Shown piece after piece: positions 34,160 through 42,282 of a stretch of 64,000 nucleotides of DNA; within the stretch, counting starts at the first letter, position 1, and every line of letters starts with the position of its first letter. Location of the stretch: NCBI RefSeq assembly GCF_033441515.1, contig NZ_JAWQJT010000004.1, positions 62,001-126,000 on the forward strand. Direction: 5' to 3'. The stretch is from Amycolatopsis solani (lineage in GTDB: Bacteria; Actinomycetota; Actinomycetes; Mycobacteriales; Pseudonocardiaceae). The position numbers were made by a program, and so were the translations under genes. Below the pieces are notes generated by a model that saw nothing but the letters and a program-made list of their open reading frames with translations, was not told the origin of the DNA and made no database searches.

Positions 34160-34563
34160 GACCCAGCCAAGAGCCCGGTGAGCAGTTCCCGCACTCTGCG
34201 ATCGATCTCGTCCCGGATCGGCCGGACGGCCTCGACGCCCTTGCCCGCGGGGTCGTCCAGCTGCCAGTCCAGGTACCGCTTGCCGGGGAAGATCGGGCAG
34301 GCGTCGCCGCAGCCCATCGTGATCACGACGTCGGCGGCCTCAACCGCGTCCGTCGTCAGCTTCTTCGGCACCTCGCGGGAGAGGTCGAGCCCGATCTCGG
34401 CCATCGCCTCGCGCACGGCTGGGTTGATGCTGTCGGCGGGCGCGGAGCCGGCCGAGCGGACGTCGACCGCGCCGCCGGCGTGGTGGGCGAGCAGCGCGGC
34501 GGCCATCTGCGAGCGACCGGCGTTGTGCACGCAGACGAAGAGAACTTCAGGCTTGGGCGTCAC
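34156..34563 (-). CDS. arsC: Arsenate reductase (LMW-phosphatase type)
   Basis: 135 aa. The active loop CVHNAGRS (C11-x5-R17) and the second loop MGCGDACPIFPGKRYLDW are classical for arsenate reductases of the low-molecular-weight tyrosine phosphatase fold. In actinobacteria these reduce arsenate to arsenite with mycothiol/mycoredoxin or thioredoxin. It overlaps the ACR3 gene by 17 bp, as the third gene of the arsR-acr3-arsC operon. Confidence 0.92.
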   Translation of the reverse strand: MTPKPEVLFVCVHNAGRSQMAAALLAHHAGGAVDVRSAGSAPADSINPAVREAMAEIGLDLSREVPKKLTTDAVEAADVVITMGCGDACPIFPGKRYLDWQLDDPAGKGVEAVRPIRDEIDRRVRELLTGLLAGS

Positions 34564-35614
34564 GAGTGCTCCTGGTGAAGCGGCGCCGTAGCGCGAGGGA
34601 GACGTACACGAGGGCGACGAGCACGGGAACTTCGATCAGCGGGCCGACGACCCCGGCGAGCGCCTGCCCGCTCGTCGCGCCGAAGGTCGCGATGGCCACG
34701 GCGATGGCGAGTTCGAAGTTGTTGCCCGCGGCGGTGAAGGCGAGCGTGGTGGTCCGTTCGTAGTTCAGCCCGACGGCCTTGCCGAGCGCGTAGGAGCCGG
34801 CCCACATCAGTCCGAAGTAGACCAGCAGTGGCACCGCGATCCGCGCGACGTCGAGGGGGCGGCTGGTGATCTGGTCACCCTGCAAGGCGAAGAGGATGAC
34901 GATGGTGAACAGCAGCCCGTACAGCGCGACCGGCCCGACCTTCGGCAGGAACTTGTTCTCGTACCAGTCACGGCCCTGGGCGCGTTCGCCGATGCGGCGG
35001 GTCAGGTAGCCGGCGACCAGCGGGATACCGAGGAAGATCAGCACGCTCTTGGCGATCTGCCACCCGGACACGGCGAGGTCGGCCTGCGGAAGACCGAGCC
35101 AACCCGGCAGGACCGAGAGGTAGAACCAGCCGAGCAGCCCGAACGCGAGCACCTGGAACACCGAATTCAGCGCGACGAGCACGGCGGCGGCTTCACGGTC
35201 ACCGCAGGCGAGGTCGTTCCAGATGATCACCATCGCGATGCAGCGGGCGAGGCCGACGATGATCAGCCCGGTCCGGTACTCGGGCAGGTCGGGCAGCAGC
35301 AGCCAGGCGAGGGCGAACATCAGCGCCGGGCCGACGAGCCAGTTCAGCACCAACGACGGCCACAGCAGCCGACGGTCGCGGGTGACGGTGCCGAGCCGGT
35401 CGTAGCGGACCTTGGCCAGGACCGGGTACATCATCACCAGCAGTCCGAGGGCGATCGGCAGCGAAATCCCGTCGATCTGCACCGCGGACAGCGCGGTGTT
35501 CAAACCGGGTATCCCTCGCCCGGCCAACAGCCCGGCGACCATCGCGGCCGCGATCCAGACCGGCAGGAACTTGTCCAGAGTGGACAGTCGCGGCGGCGCT
35601 TCGACCGTCGTCAC
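34547..35614 (-). CDS. acr3: ACR3-family arsenite efflux permease
   Basis: 355 aa from GTG 35614 (GTGA overlap with arsR); a longer frame upstream lies inside arsR. Ten hydrophobic helices are visible. ACR3 marks are LARCIAMVIIWNDLACGDRE (with the essential Cys in helix 4), LNSVFQVLAFG and TLAFTAAGNNFELAIAVAI. It exports arsenite from the cytosol using the proton gradient. Confidence 0.93.
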   Translation of the reverse strand: MTTVEAPPRLSTLDKFLPVWIAAAMVAGLLAGRGIPGLNTALSAVQIDGISLPIALGLLVMMYPVLAKVRYDRLGTVTRDRRLLWPSLVLNWLVGPALMFALAWLLLPDLPEYRTGLIIVGLARCIAMVIIWNDLACGDREAAAVLVALNSVFQVLAFGLLGWFYLSVLPGWLGLPQADLAVSGWQIAKSVLIFLGIPLVAGYLTRRIGERAQGRDWYENKFLPKVGPVALYGLLFTIVILFALQGDQITSRPLDVARIAVPLLVYFGLMWAGSYALGKAVGLNYERTTTLAFTAAGNNFELAIAVAIATFGATSGQALAGVVGPLIEVPVLVALVYVSLALRRRFTRSTRDAQA

Positions 35615-35973
35615 GCGGTGACCGCTTCGCCCGTGGTCGTGAGCACCGCCGAAAGCCGCGCCAGCACCTCGGGGTGCACGCGGTAGTAGATCCAGGTGCC
35701 ACGCCGGTCGCCGGTGATCAGCCCGGACTCGCGAAGCACCTTCAGGTGGTGGGAGATGGTCGGGCCGGTCAGGTCGAAGGCGTCCGTCAGGTCGCACACG
35801 CACGCCTCGCCGCCGGCGTGGGAGGCGATCAGCGAGAGCAGCCGCAGCCGGACCGGGTCGGCCATCGCCCTGAACAGGTGCGACAGCTCGACCGCCTGAT
35901 CCTGCGTCAGCGGCTCCCGAGCCAGGGGCGCGCAGCAGGCGTCCATCGCGACGAGCGGCAGTTGCTTCGACAT
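35611..35973 (-). CDS. arsR: ArsR-family arsenic-responsive repressor
   Basis: 120 aa winged-helix repressor. The metal-sensing CVCDLTDAF (Cys-Val-Cys, near residues 58-60) is in the alpha-3 position, followed by GPTISHHLKVLRESGLI. An additional CC pair lies near the N-terminus (DACCAP). First gene of the minus-strand operon and divergent from arsI; binding of arsenite should release it from the inverted repeats in the 73-bp gap. Confidence 0.92.
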   Translation of the reverse strand: MSKQLPLVAMDACCAPLAREPLTQDQAVELSHLFRAMADPVRLRLLSLIASHAGGEACVCDLTDAFDLTGPTISHHLKVLRESGLITGDRRGTWIYYRVHPEVLARLSAVLTTTGEAVTA

Positions 35974-35978
35974 CTCTC

Positions 35979-36029
35979 TATATTGACAGATTCACATATA
36001 GACGGCAATCTGCTTAGACCAACGTCTAT
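35979..36029. promoter_or_regulatory. Inverted repeats in arsR-arsI divergent promoter
   Basis: TATAT-N12-ATATA (35979-36000) and ATAGACG-N18-CGTCTAT (35998-36029) lie in the AT-rich gap between arsR and arsI. They are probable ArsR operator and promoter elements. The strong ribosome site AAGGAGGTGG for arsI follows at 36032. Confidence 0.5.
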
Positions 36030-36046
36030 TCAAGGAGGTGGCGGGG

Positions 36047-36508
36047 ATGTCACGGGTACAGCTGGCCCTGCGGGTCGGGGACTTGGCGGGATCGATCGAC
36101 TTCTACTCGAAGCTGTTCGGGACGGAGCCGGCGAAGCTCCGGCCGGGCTACGCGAACTTCGCGATCGAGGAGCCCGCGTTGAAGCTGGTGCTGCTGGAGG
36201 GCGAGCCGGGCCAGGAGACGGTGATGGACCATCTCGGCGTCGAGGTCGAGTCGACCGACCAGGTCAACGCGGCAACGCAGCGGCTGACCGGCGAAGGACT
36301 CGAGACGCTCACCGAGGACGACACCACGTGCTGCTACGCGGTGCAGGACAAGGTGTGGGTGCACGGGCCGGGCAAGGAGCCGTGGGAGGTCTACACGGTG
36401 AAGGGCGACTCGACGACGTTCGGCACCGACAGCGCCGCGCAGGCCACCCCGGCGACGTGCTGCACGCCGGACGCCGAGACCGCCAAGCCGGAGGGCTGCT
36501 GCAACTGA
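36047..36508 (+). CDS. arsI: ArsI-like VOC protein (organoarsenical C-As lyase / cadmium-induced family)
   Basis: 153 aa from ATG 36047, spaced 7 bases from AAGGAGG; GTG 36038 is in frame but overlaps the ribosome site. Vicinal-oxygen-chelate fold: RVQLALRVGDLAGSIDFYS at the start and HLGVEVES mid-protein. The vicinal Cys95-Cys96 in TTCCYAVQDK match the arsenical-binding pair of ArsI. The tail is Cys-rich (TCCTPD, GCCN). ArsI cleaves the carbon-arsenic bond of trivalent methyl- and aryl-arsenicals. Divergent from arsR and presumably ArsR-controlled. Confidence 0.87.
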   Translation: MSRVQLALRVGDLAGSIDFYSKLFGTEPAKLRPGYANFAIEEPALKLVLLEGEPGQETVMDHLGVEVESTDQVNAATQRLTGEGLETLTEDDTTCCYAVQDKVWVHGPGKEPWEVYTVKGDSTTFGTDSAAQATPATCCTPDAETAKPEGCCN

Positions 36509-36513
36509 GCCTT

Positions 36514-37704
36514 CTAGGCGCCGGCTCGCGAGCTGCGGCGCTCGATCATGACGACGTCGCGCCAGAGACCATGGTGCTGCCCGACGCGCTCGCGGATTCC
36601 GATCTCCCGGAACCCGGCGCGTCGGTGCAGTTCCCGGCTCGCGGTGTTCTCGGGGAACACGCCGCTCTGGATCGTCCAGATCCCCGCGTCCTCGGTCGAG
36701 GCGATCAGCGCGGCGAGCAACGCCTGCCCGACGCCACGGCCTTGCGCCGCCGGATCGACGTAGACGCTGTGCTCGACGACCCCGGCGTACACGCACCGCG
36801 AGGACACCGCGGAGACCGCGGCCCAGCCGATGACCCGCCCGGCCGAGTCGACGGCGGCCAGTCGATGTTCCGGCAGGTGCGCCGCGTCCCAGGCCTCCCA
36901 GGCGGGAGCGGTGGTCTCGAAGCTGGCCTGGCCGGTGTCCAGCCCGGCCTGGTAGATCGCGAGCACCTGGCCGGCGTGCTCGGCCGTCATGGCCACGACT
37001 TGCTTGGTGGCCCGGATGATCGCGGAGTACAGCTTGTCGCCGGTCTGGTGCGTGAGCTGAACTTCGACACCGCTGAGTCCGGCGTCCCGCAGCAGCTTCC
37101 GGTAGCTCTCGGCGGTGAGCGCGCCGCCGAGACACTCGACCGATCCGGCCCTCGCCGCCCGTTCGGCGTCGGTGAGGATGTCGGTGATGCCAAGGCGGCC
37201 GCCGGGTCGTAGAACGCGAGCGATCTCGCCGAACACCGCGGGCTTGTCCGACGACAGGGCGATGACGCAGTTGGAGATGACGACGTCGACCGAGGCGTCC
37301 GGCAGCGGGATCTGCTCGATGGTGCCCTTGACGAACTCGGCGTTGGTCACGCCGGCCCGCTCGGCGTGCCGGCGGGCGAGGGTGAGCATGTCGTCGGTCA
37401 TGTCCAGCCCGATGGCCCGCCCACCCGGCCCGACGCGGCGCGCGGACAGCAGAACGTCCAGCCCACCACCGGACCCGAGGTCGAGAACGGTCTCACCGGC
37501 CTTCACCTCGGCGACGGCCACCGGGTTGCCGCAGCCAAGGCTGGTCGCGGTCACCTCGACCGGAACCTCCGCGCCGGCGTAGTGGACGGCGCCGAGCCGC
37601 TCGGCGTCCCCTTCGCCGGCCAGCAGTCCGGTCCCCTCCCCCGCCAGAGCCCGCCGAGCGGCGGTGGCGTAGCGGTCGCGGACGGCGTCACGATCGGGAT
37701 TCAT
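36514..37704 (-). CDS. arsM: Fusion: arsenite methyltransferase (ArsM) + GNAT acetyltransferase (ArsN-like)
   Basis: 396 aa from ATG 37704. Residues 1-235 are ArsM: SAM motif VLDLGSGGGLDVLLSA and the three conserved arsenite-binding cysteines, C58 (SLGCGNP), C146 (SNCVIALS) and C191 (SVECLGG). Residues ~240-396 are a GNAT domain of the phosphinothricin/arsinothricin acetyltransferase type (VEHSVYVDPAAQGRGVGQAL acetyl-CoA loop, ENTASRELHRRAGFREIG). ArsM methylates As(III); ArsN-type enzymes acetylate amino-acid arsenicals or phosphinothricin. The fusion would join both detoxification steps. Four-base overlap with the upstream arsR2. Confidence 0.9.
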   Translation of the reverse strand: MNPDRDAVRDRYATAARRALAGEGTGLLAGEGDAERLGAVHYAGAEVPVEVTATSLGCGNPVAVAEVKAGETVLDLGSGGGLDVLLSARRVGPGGRAIGLDMTDDMLTLARRHAERAGVTNAEFVKGTIEQIPLPDASVDVVISNCVIALSSDKPAVFGEIARVLRPGGRLGITDILTDAERAARAGSVECLGGALTAESYRKLLRDAGLSGVEVQLTHQTGDKLYSAIIRATKQVVAMTAEHAGQVLAIYQAGLDTGQASFETTAPAWEAWDAAHLPEHRLAAVDSAGRVIGWAAVSAVSSRCVYAGVVEHSVYVDPAAQGRGVGQALLAALIASTEDAGIWTIQSGVFPENTASRELHRRAGFREIGIRERVGQHHGLWRDVVMIERRSSRAGA

Positions 37705-38021
37705 CGCGCCTCCTCGGCGAACGACCGGATCCCGCGCCCCATGACGACGTCCGCCGCGCTCGGGAAGCAGGACACGCATTCTTCGTTCACGCGGTAGAGC
37801 CGAGCGGTCCCCCGCGGTTCGACCAGCACGAACCCGGTGTCGGCCAGGACTTTGAGATGGGCGGAGACGGTCGACTGCCCCACACTGACCCGCTCGACGA
37901 TCTCCCCCACCGCCATCGGGTCGCCGGCCTCGGCGAGCAGGTTGAGGATCTGCACCCGCGTGGGGTCCGCGAGCGTCCGGAACCACTCGGCGTAGGTCTT
38001 GGCGGTCTCTCGATCCAGCAC
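37701..38021 (-). CDS. ArsR-family regulator controlling arsM
   Basis: 106 aa winged helix: LADPTRVQILNLLAEAG then SVGQSTVSAHLKVLADTGF. The sensing cysteines are at the C-terminus (EECVSCFPSAADVVMG), a different site from the ArsR at 35611. This layout is typical of regulators found with ArsM. The gene overlaps arsM by ATGA and is first in that operon; the promoter must lie in 38022-38125, where TCTATCG-CTCAT-CGACGATAGA is an imperfect inverted repeat. Confidence 0.88.
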   Translation of the reverse strand: MLDRETAKTYAEWFRTLADPTRVQILNLLAEAGDPMAVGEIVERVSVGQSTVSAHLKVLADTGFVLVEPRGTARLYRVNEECVSCFPSAADVVMGRGIRSFAEEAR

Positions 38022-38125
38022 TTCAGCCCCTTCTATCGCTCATCGACGATAGACGATGGAGCCGCTCGACGGAAGTTACGAGGGACGTTCTTCAACCCTT
38101 GCCGGCACCTCGCAATCCATGGTTA

Positions 38126-38140
38126 CCTTACACAGTAAGG
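38126..38140. promoter_or_regulatory. Perfect palindrome CCTTAC-ACA-GTAAGG, TetR-type operator
   Basis: Perfect 6-bp arms with a 3-base centre, ending 10 bases before the ATG of the oxidoreductase gene and overlapping its expected promoter/5' leader. This CTTAC-N3-GTAAG layout is typical of TetR-family operators. No TetR gene is in the window, so the regulator acts from elsewhere. Confidence 0.55.
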
Positions 38141-38150
38141 GGGGCCTCGG

Positions 38151-39125
38151 ATGAAAGCTGCGGTGCACACCAGGTACGGCCCGCCGGAGGTCGTTCACAT
38201 CCGCGAGGTCGACCGGCCGGCGGTCGGGGACCGGGACGTGCTCGTCCGGGTGCACGCGACGACGGTGAACCGGACCGACTGTGCCTACCGCGCGGCCAGG
38301 CCCTTCTTCATGCGACTGCTCACCGGCATTACCCGGCCTCGGCGGACGATCATGGGCACCGAGTTCGCCGGCGAGATCGAGGCGGTCGGCCGTGGTGTCA
38401 CGTCCTTCTCGATCGGCGACCGGGTGTTCGGGTACAACGAAGGCGCGTTCGGCGCGCACGCCGAGTACCTTTCGGTGCCGGAGGGCGGCTCGATCGCGAC
38501 CGTGCCGCCGGGCATGACCTTCGAACAGGTCGCTCCCGGTACCGAGGGCGCGCACTACGCGCTCGCGTGCATCCGGCACGCGGGGACCCGGGCCGGACAG
38601 GACGTCCTCGTCTACGGCGCGACCGGCGGGATCGGCTCGGCCGCGGTGCAGCTGCTGAAGAGTCTCGACGTCACCGTGACCGCGGTGTGCGCCACGGAAA
38701 GCCTGGCAATGGTGGAAAACCTGGGCGCGGACCGGGTCGTCGACTACACGGCGGGAGACTTCACCGAGGACGAGCAAACCTACGACGCGGTGTTCGACGC
38801 GGTGGGCAAGAGCACGTTCGGCCGCTGCAAGCGACTGCTCAAACCCGGTGGGGTGTACCTGTCCTCGGAGCTGGGGCCCTGGGCGCAGAACCTCGTGCTG
38901 GCCTTGGTCACCCCGCTGCTGCGCGGCAGAAAGGTGAAGTTCGCGTTCCCGCGCGACAACCAGGCCGTCGTGCGCCACCTGCGAGAGCTGATCGAGTCCG
39001 GGGACTTCACCCCGGTCGTCGACCGCGTGTATGCACTGGACGAAATCGTCGACGCCTACCGGTACGTGGAGAGCGGACAGAAAATCGGCAACGTCGTGGT
39101 CACCATCGCGCAGGTTCGTGAGTGA
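38151..39125 (+). CDS. NAD(P)-dependent zinc-free MDR oxidoreductase (quinone-reductase-like)
   Basis: 324 aa from ATG 38151 with AAGGGGGG upstream. Medium-chain dehydrogenase fold: ATTVNRTDCAYRA, MGTEFAGEIEAVG and the nucleotide motif VYGATGGIGSAAVQLLKS (about 160-177). The structural-zinc Cys cluster is absent, so it resembles NADPH:quinone reductases and enoyl reductases. Single-gene unit behind a TetR-type palindrome, suggesting induction by a stress compound such as a quinone or enal. Confidence 0.82.
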   Translation: MKAAVHTRYGPPEVVHIREVDRPAVGDRDVLVRVHATTVNRTDCAYRAARPFFMRLLTGITRPRRTIMGTEFAGEIEAVGRGVTSFSIGDRVFGYNEGAFGAHAEYLSVPEGGSIATVPPGMTFEQVAPGTEGAHYALACIRHAGTRAGQDVLVYGATGGIGSAAVQLLKSLDVTVTAVCATESLAMVENLGADRVVDYTAGDFTEDEQTYDAVFDAVGKSTFGRCKRLLKPGGVYLSSELGPWAQNLVLALVTPLLRGRKVKFAFPRDNQAVVRHLRELIESGDFTPVVDRVYALDEIVDAYRYVESGQKIGNVVVTIAQVRE

Positions 39126-39187
39126 TCAACGCCGGGCGGCGGTGCTGCTCGGCCGCGCGCACCCGGTGGTTGCCATATCCTCCCATC

Positions 39188-39823
39188 GTGGTTGCCAAGT
39201 CGAACTCGGTCGTGACGGAGCTGCGTGCGGAGATCATCGCCGGCGCGATCCCGGCCGGGACACGCCTGAAGGAAGAGGCCATCGCCACCCGCTTCGGGGT
39301 GTCCCGGGTGCCCATCCGGGAGGCCCTGCTGCAACTGGAGAGCGAAGGCTTCGTCACCACCGAGAAGTACAAGGGCGCGACCGTCTCCGCCCGCTCGCAG
39401 CACGACGTCGTCGAGCTGATGCAGATCCGGCGCGGCCTGGAGGTCCTCGCCGCCTCGCTCGCGGCCGAGGCGCACGGGGGTGACCAGGCCGACGCCCTGC
39501 GGGCGGTCGTCGCGCGCGGTCGCCAGGCCGGCGAAGACGGCGCCGTGGCCGACCTCCCGCCGCTGATCATGGAGTTCCACGAGGTCGTCGCCCGCGCATC
39601 GGGCAACACCGAGCTCGCCCGCGTGCTCGACGGGCTGCTGCGCCGGATTTCGTGGGGCTTCGAGCTCGAGATCGAGGACCGGATCGACACCTCGTGGGCC
39701 GACCACGCCGCGATCGCCACCGCGATCCTCGGCGGCTCCCCGGTGCAGGCGGGCTACCTGATGGGCGAGCACATCCTCAAGGACGAACTGATCTACCGGC
39801 GTCAAGCGTCCCCAGCACGCTGA
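39188..39823 (+). CDS. GntR-family regulator, FCD (FadR/VanR) subgroup
   Basis: 211 aa from GTG 39188; the frame is open from 39122 but conservation starts here. Winged helix: SVVTELRAEIIAGAIPAGTR, then RFGVSRVPIREALLQLESEGF. The FCD domain shows the metal/ligand residues in MEFHEVVARASGN and WADHAAIATAI. Two identical TCGTATACAAAA sequences follow within 90 bp, upstream of the MFS gene. It probably represses the downstream transporter/enzyme set until an organic-acid ligand binds. Confidence 0.85.
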   Translation: MVAKSNSVVTELRAEIIAGAIPAGTRLKEEAIATRFGVSRVPIREALLQLESEGFVTTEKYKGATVSARSQHDVVELMQIRRGLEVLAASLAAEAHGGDQADALRAVVARGRQAGEDGAVADLPPLIMEFHEVVARASGNTELARVLDGLLRRISWGFELEIEDRIDTSWADHAAIATAILGGSPVQAGYLMGEHILKDELIYRRQASPAR

Positions 39824-39824
39824 T

Positions 39825-39911
39825 TCGTATACAAAAGATCGACACCGTCCTGGGCTGTTCACGTGTTTGGCATGACTGGTAACGTCGAAGCAACACTTCT
39901 CGTATACAAAA
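39825..39911. promoter_or_regulatory. Two direct copies of TCGTATACAAAA (GntR operator candidates)
   Basis: Copies at 39825-39836 and 39900-39911 have identical 12-base sequence, each containing the palindromic GTATAC, separated by 63 bp. They sit between the GntR gene and the MFS gene in an AT-richer stretch. FCD-type GntR sites are commonly short palindromes of this kind. Confidence 0.6.
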
Positions 39912-39956
39912 CAGAGGTTCGTTGCTTGGTCGCCTCTCCCGATGGGAGCCCAGCCC

Positions 39957-41363
39957 ATGACCTCGGCCCACACCCCGGAGCGCACCGCCTCCGGCACCCT
40001 CGCCCGCCACCTCGACCGCATCGGCTTCACCCGCGCCCAGTTCTGGGTGCTCATGCTCATCCTCGCCGGGATGTTCTTCGACACCCTCGAACAGAACTCC
40101 GTCGGCGCGATGGGCGCGAACCTCAAGGCCGCGCTCGCGATCACCGACACCCAGCTGACCGCGATCAACACCGCCACCGTGCTCGGCGGGCTCGTCGGCA
40201 GGCTCGCCGGCGGGTGGCTCGCCGACCGGTACGGCCGCCGCGCGGCCCTGTCGCTGAACCTGCTGCTCTACACCCTCGGCGGCCTGCTCAGCGCCGTCGC
40301 CGTGAACTACGACATGATGCTGGCCAGCCGCTTCGTCGTCGGCATCGGGCTGGGCGGCGAGTTCACCATCGGCATCGCCATGCTCGCCGAGATGGTCGCC
40401 ACCCGCCACCGCGGCGCGCTGGTCGCGACGCTCAACATCGGCTCCGGCGGTGTCGGCAACTTCCTCTCCTACGGGCTGTTCTTCCTGCTCCTCGGCCCGC
40501 TCGCGCCGGTACTCGGCGGCGACCACCTCGTGTGGCGCTGGACGTTCCTGTTCCTCGCGCTCCCGGCGCTGCTGGTCATCCTCTACCGGCGCCGCCTCCC
40601 GGAAACCCCGCGCTTCCTGCTCTCCCAGGGCCGCGTCGAGGACGCCAACCGGTCGCTGGCCATCCTGGCGTCGGGCTCCCTCAAGCCGTCGCCGACGACC
40701 GCGATCGGTGGGCCGCTGACGGCGGCGGACATCCCCGCACGGCAGCTCAAGTCCTCCCCGGCGGCCGTGTTCGCCCGCGCCGTCCTGCCCCGCACGCTCT
40801 CGATCGGCGCCGCGTCCTGGATGGCCTTCGGCGCGCAGGTCACGCTCAACTTCCTGATGCCGACCCTGCTCGTGGAGCGCGGTTACTCCATTTCGGACAG
40901 CTTGCTGTTCACCATGATCATGAACGCCGGCTCGCTGCTCGGTGCCTGCGCCGCGGCGTGGCTGGCCGGCCGGGTCGGCCGGCGCGGCGTGGTGGGCGGC
41001 GCGGGCGCGCTCGGCTGCGTCACCGCGGCCGCGTTCGCGGCCTTCGGGGACTCGACGGCCCTGATCCTCGCCCTCGGCGCCCTGTTCCAGTTCTTCACGA
41101 TGATCACCAACACGACGCTCGCGGTCTGGTCGCCGGAGCTGTACCCGACGTCGATCCGCGCGACCGGTACCTCGATCGTCAACGGCATCGGCAACATCGC
41201 CGGCGCGGTCATGCCGTTCCTCGCCGTCGCCCTCTTCGCCGCGTTCGGCCTCGCCGGGGTGTTCGGCATGGCCGCGGTCATGTACGCCCTGCTCGTGCTG
41301 GCCTCGCGGTTCGCTCCCGAGACCCGCGCCCGGACGCTGGAACAGATCAACGAAGACGCCTGA
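39957..41363 (+). CDS. MFS transporter (sugar/aromatic acid:H+ symporter type)
   Basis: 468 aa from ATG 39957, with GGGAG 8 bases upstream; ATG 39942 is in frame but lacks a site. Twelve helices; AGGWLADRYGRRAAL is motif A and VGIGLGGEFTIGIAMLAEM lies in helix 4. RRLPETPRFLLSQGRVEDA is the central-loop signature. The C-terminal half has WSPELYPTSIRATGTSIVNG. Importer of an organic acid or amine under the upstream GntR regulator. Confidence 0.85.
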   Translation: MTSAHTPERTASGTLARHLDRIGFTRAQFWVLMLILAGMFFDTLEQNSVGAMGANLKAALAITDTQLTAINTATVLGGLVGRLAGGWLADRYGRRAALSLNLLLYTLGGLLSAVAVNYDMMLASRFVVGIGLGGEFTIGIAMLAEMVATRHRGALVATLNIGSGGVGNFLSYGLFFLLLGPLAPVLGGDHLVWRWTFLFLALPALLVILYRRRLPETPRFLLSQGRVEDANRSLAILASGSLKPSPTTAIGGPLTAADIPARQLKSSPAAVFARAVLPRTLSIGAASWMAFGAQVTLNFLMPTLLVERGYSISDSLLFTMIMNAGSLLGACAAAWLAGRVGRRGVVGGAGALGCVTAAAFAAFGDSTALILALGALFQFFTMITNTTLAVWSPELYPTSIRATGTSIVNGIGNIAGAVMPFLAVALFAAFGLAGVFGMAAVMYALLVLASRFAPETRARTLEQINEDA

Positions 41364-41382
41364 CCACGAATCGGAGGACCCC

Positions 41383-42282
41383 TTGGAAACCCTGCGCATC
41401 TCCGCGACCGCCAACGGTCTCAACTACCTGCCCGAATACCTCGCCGGCACGACCGGCCTCTTCCCCGACGCGGGCCTGTCGGTGACCGCCCGCGCCTGCG
41501 ACCCGTGGACCGGAGTCCTGGACGACCTCGCCTCCGGCGACGCCGACCTCGCGCTCGGCGGGCTCTGGGTGCCCGGCATGTACGCCGGCAGCACCCGCGC
41601 GCTGACCGTCGTCTGCCAGCTCAACCACCAAGCGCCCAAAGCGATCGTGCACCGCGGTGCCCCGGGCACCTTCACCCTCGGCGACCTCGCGGGGAAGGTC
41701 GTCCTCGCGCCCGGCATCGGGGGCAGCGCACCCTACGCCGTCACCGCCGGGCTGCTCCGGGAGGCGGGCGCCGACCCCGGCGACGTCACCTTCGTCCGGG
41801 ACCTCTCGACACCGATGCTGGTCGAACTGTTCGGCGCCGGGCTCGGCGACGCGATCATCCTGGACCTGGTCTCGGCGCTCGAACTCGAAGCCACCGGCCG
41901 AGGACGGATCGTGTTCCACAACCTCGACGAGGGCGGGATCATGCCCAACAGCGTCTACTACTGCCGCACCGACCGCGTAGAAGAGCTGCGCGAGCGCTTC
42001 ACTCGCTTCGTCGGCTGCATCGACGCGGCGATGACGCACCTTCCCGCCACCCCGGCGGCGGCGATCGACGGGATCCTCACGGCCCGCTGGCCGGGCAAGG
42101 ACCTCGGGATCCTGCGCGAGGCCACCCGGCAGATGACCGAAAGCGCGGTCTGGGAGACCGTCGCGATCGACCCCGCGGGCAGCGACCGGTGGATGCGGAT
42201 GCTCGCCGAAAGCGCCATGCTCACGCGCGTCCCCGCCTACGACGAACTGGCCGACGACAGCTTCATGAAGGCCTACCGGTGA
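41383..42282 (+). CDS. Periplasmic-binding-fold protein without signal peptide (NMT1/SsuA-like)
   Basis: 299 aa from TTG 41383 with GGAGG 7 bases upstream. The two-lobed SBP fold of nitrate/sulfonate/thiamine-precursor binding proteins is suggested by YLPEYLAGTTGLFPDAGL at the start, GDADLALGGLWVPGM, and the hinge segment LAGKVVLAPGIGGSAPYAVTAGLL. There is no lipobox or signal peptide and no ABC permease or ATPase nearby. It is therefore likely cytosolic, either an enzyme of this fold (as 4,5-dihydroxyphthalate decarboxylase is) or a ligand chaperone. GTGA overlap with the next gene. Confidence 0.65.
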   Translation: METLRISATANGLNYLPEYLAGTTGLFPDAGLSVTARACDPWTGVLDDLASGDADLALGGLWVPGMYAGSTRALTVVCQLNHQAPKAIVHRGAPGTFTLGDLAGKVVLAPGIGGSAPYAVTAGLLREAGADPGDVTFVRDLSTPMLVELFGAGLGDAIILDLVSALELEATGRGRIVFHNLDEGGIMPNSVYYCRTDRVEELRERFTRFVGCIDAAMTHLPATPAAAIDGILTARWPGKDLGILREATRQMTESAVWETVAIDPAGSDRWMRMLAESAMLTRVPAYDELADDSFMKAYR

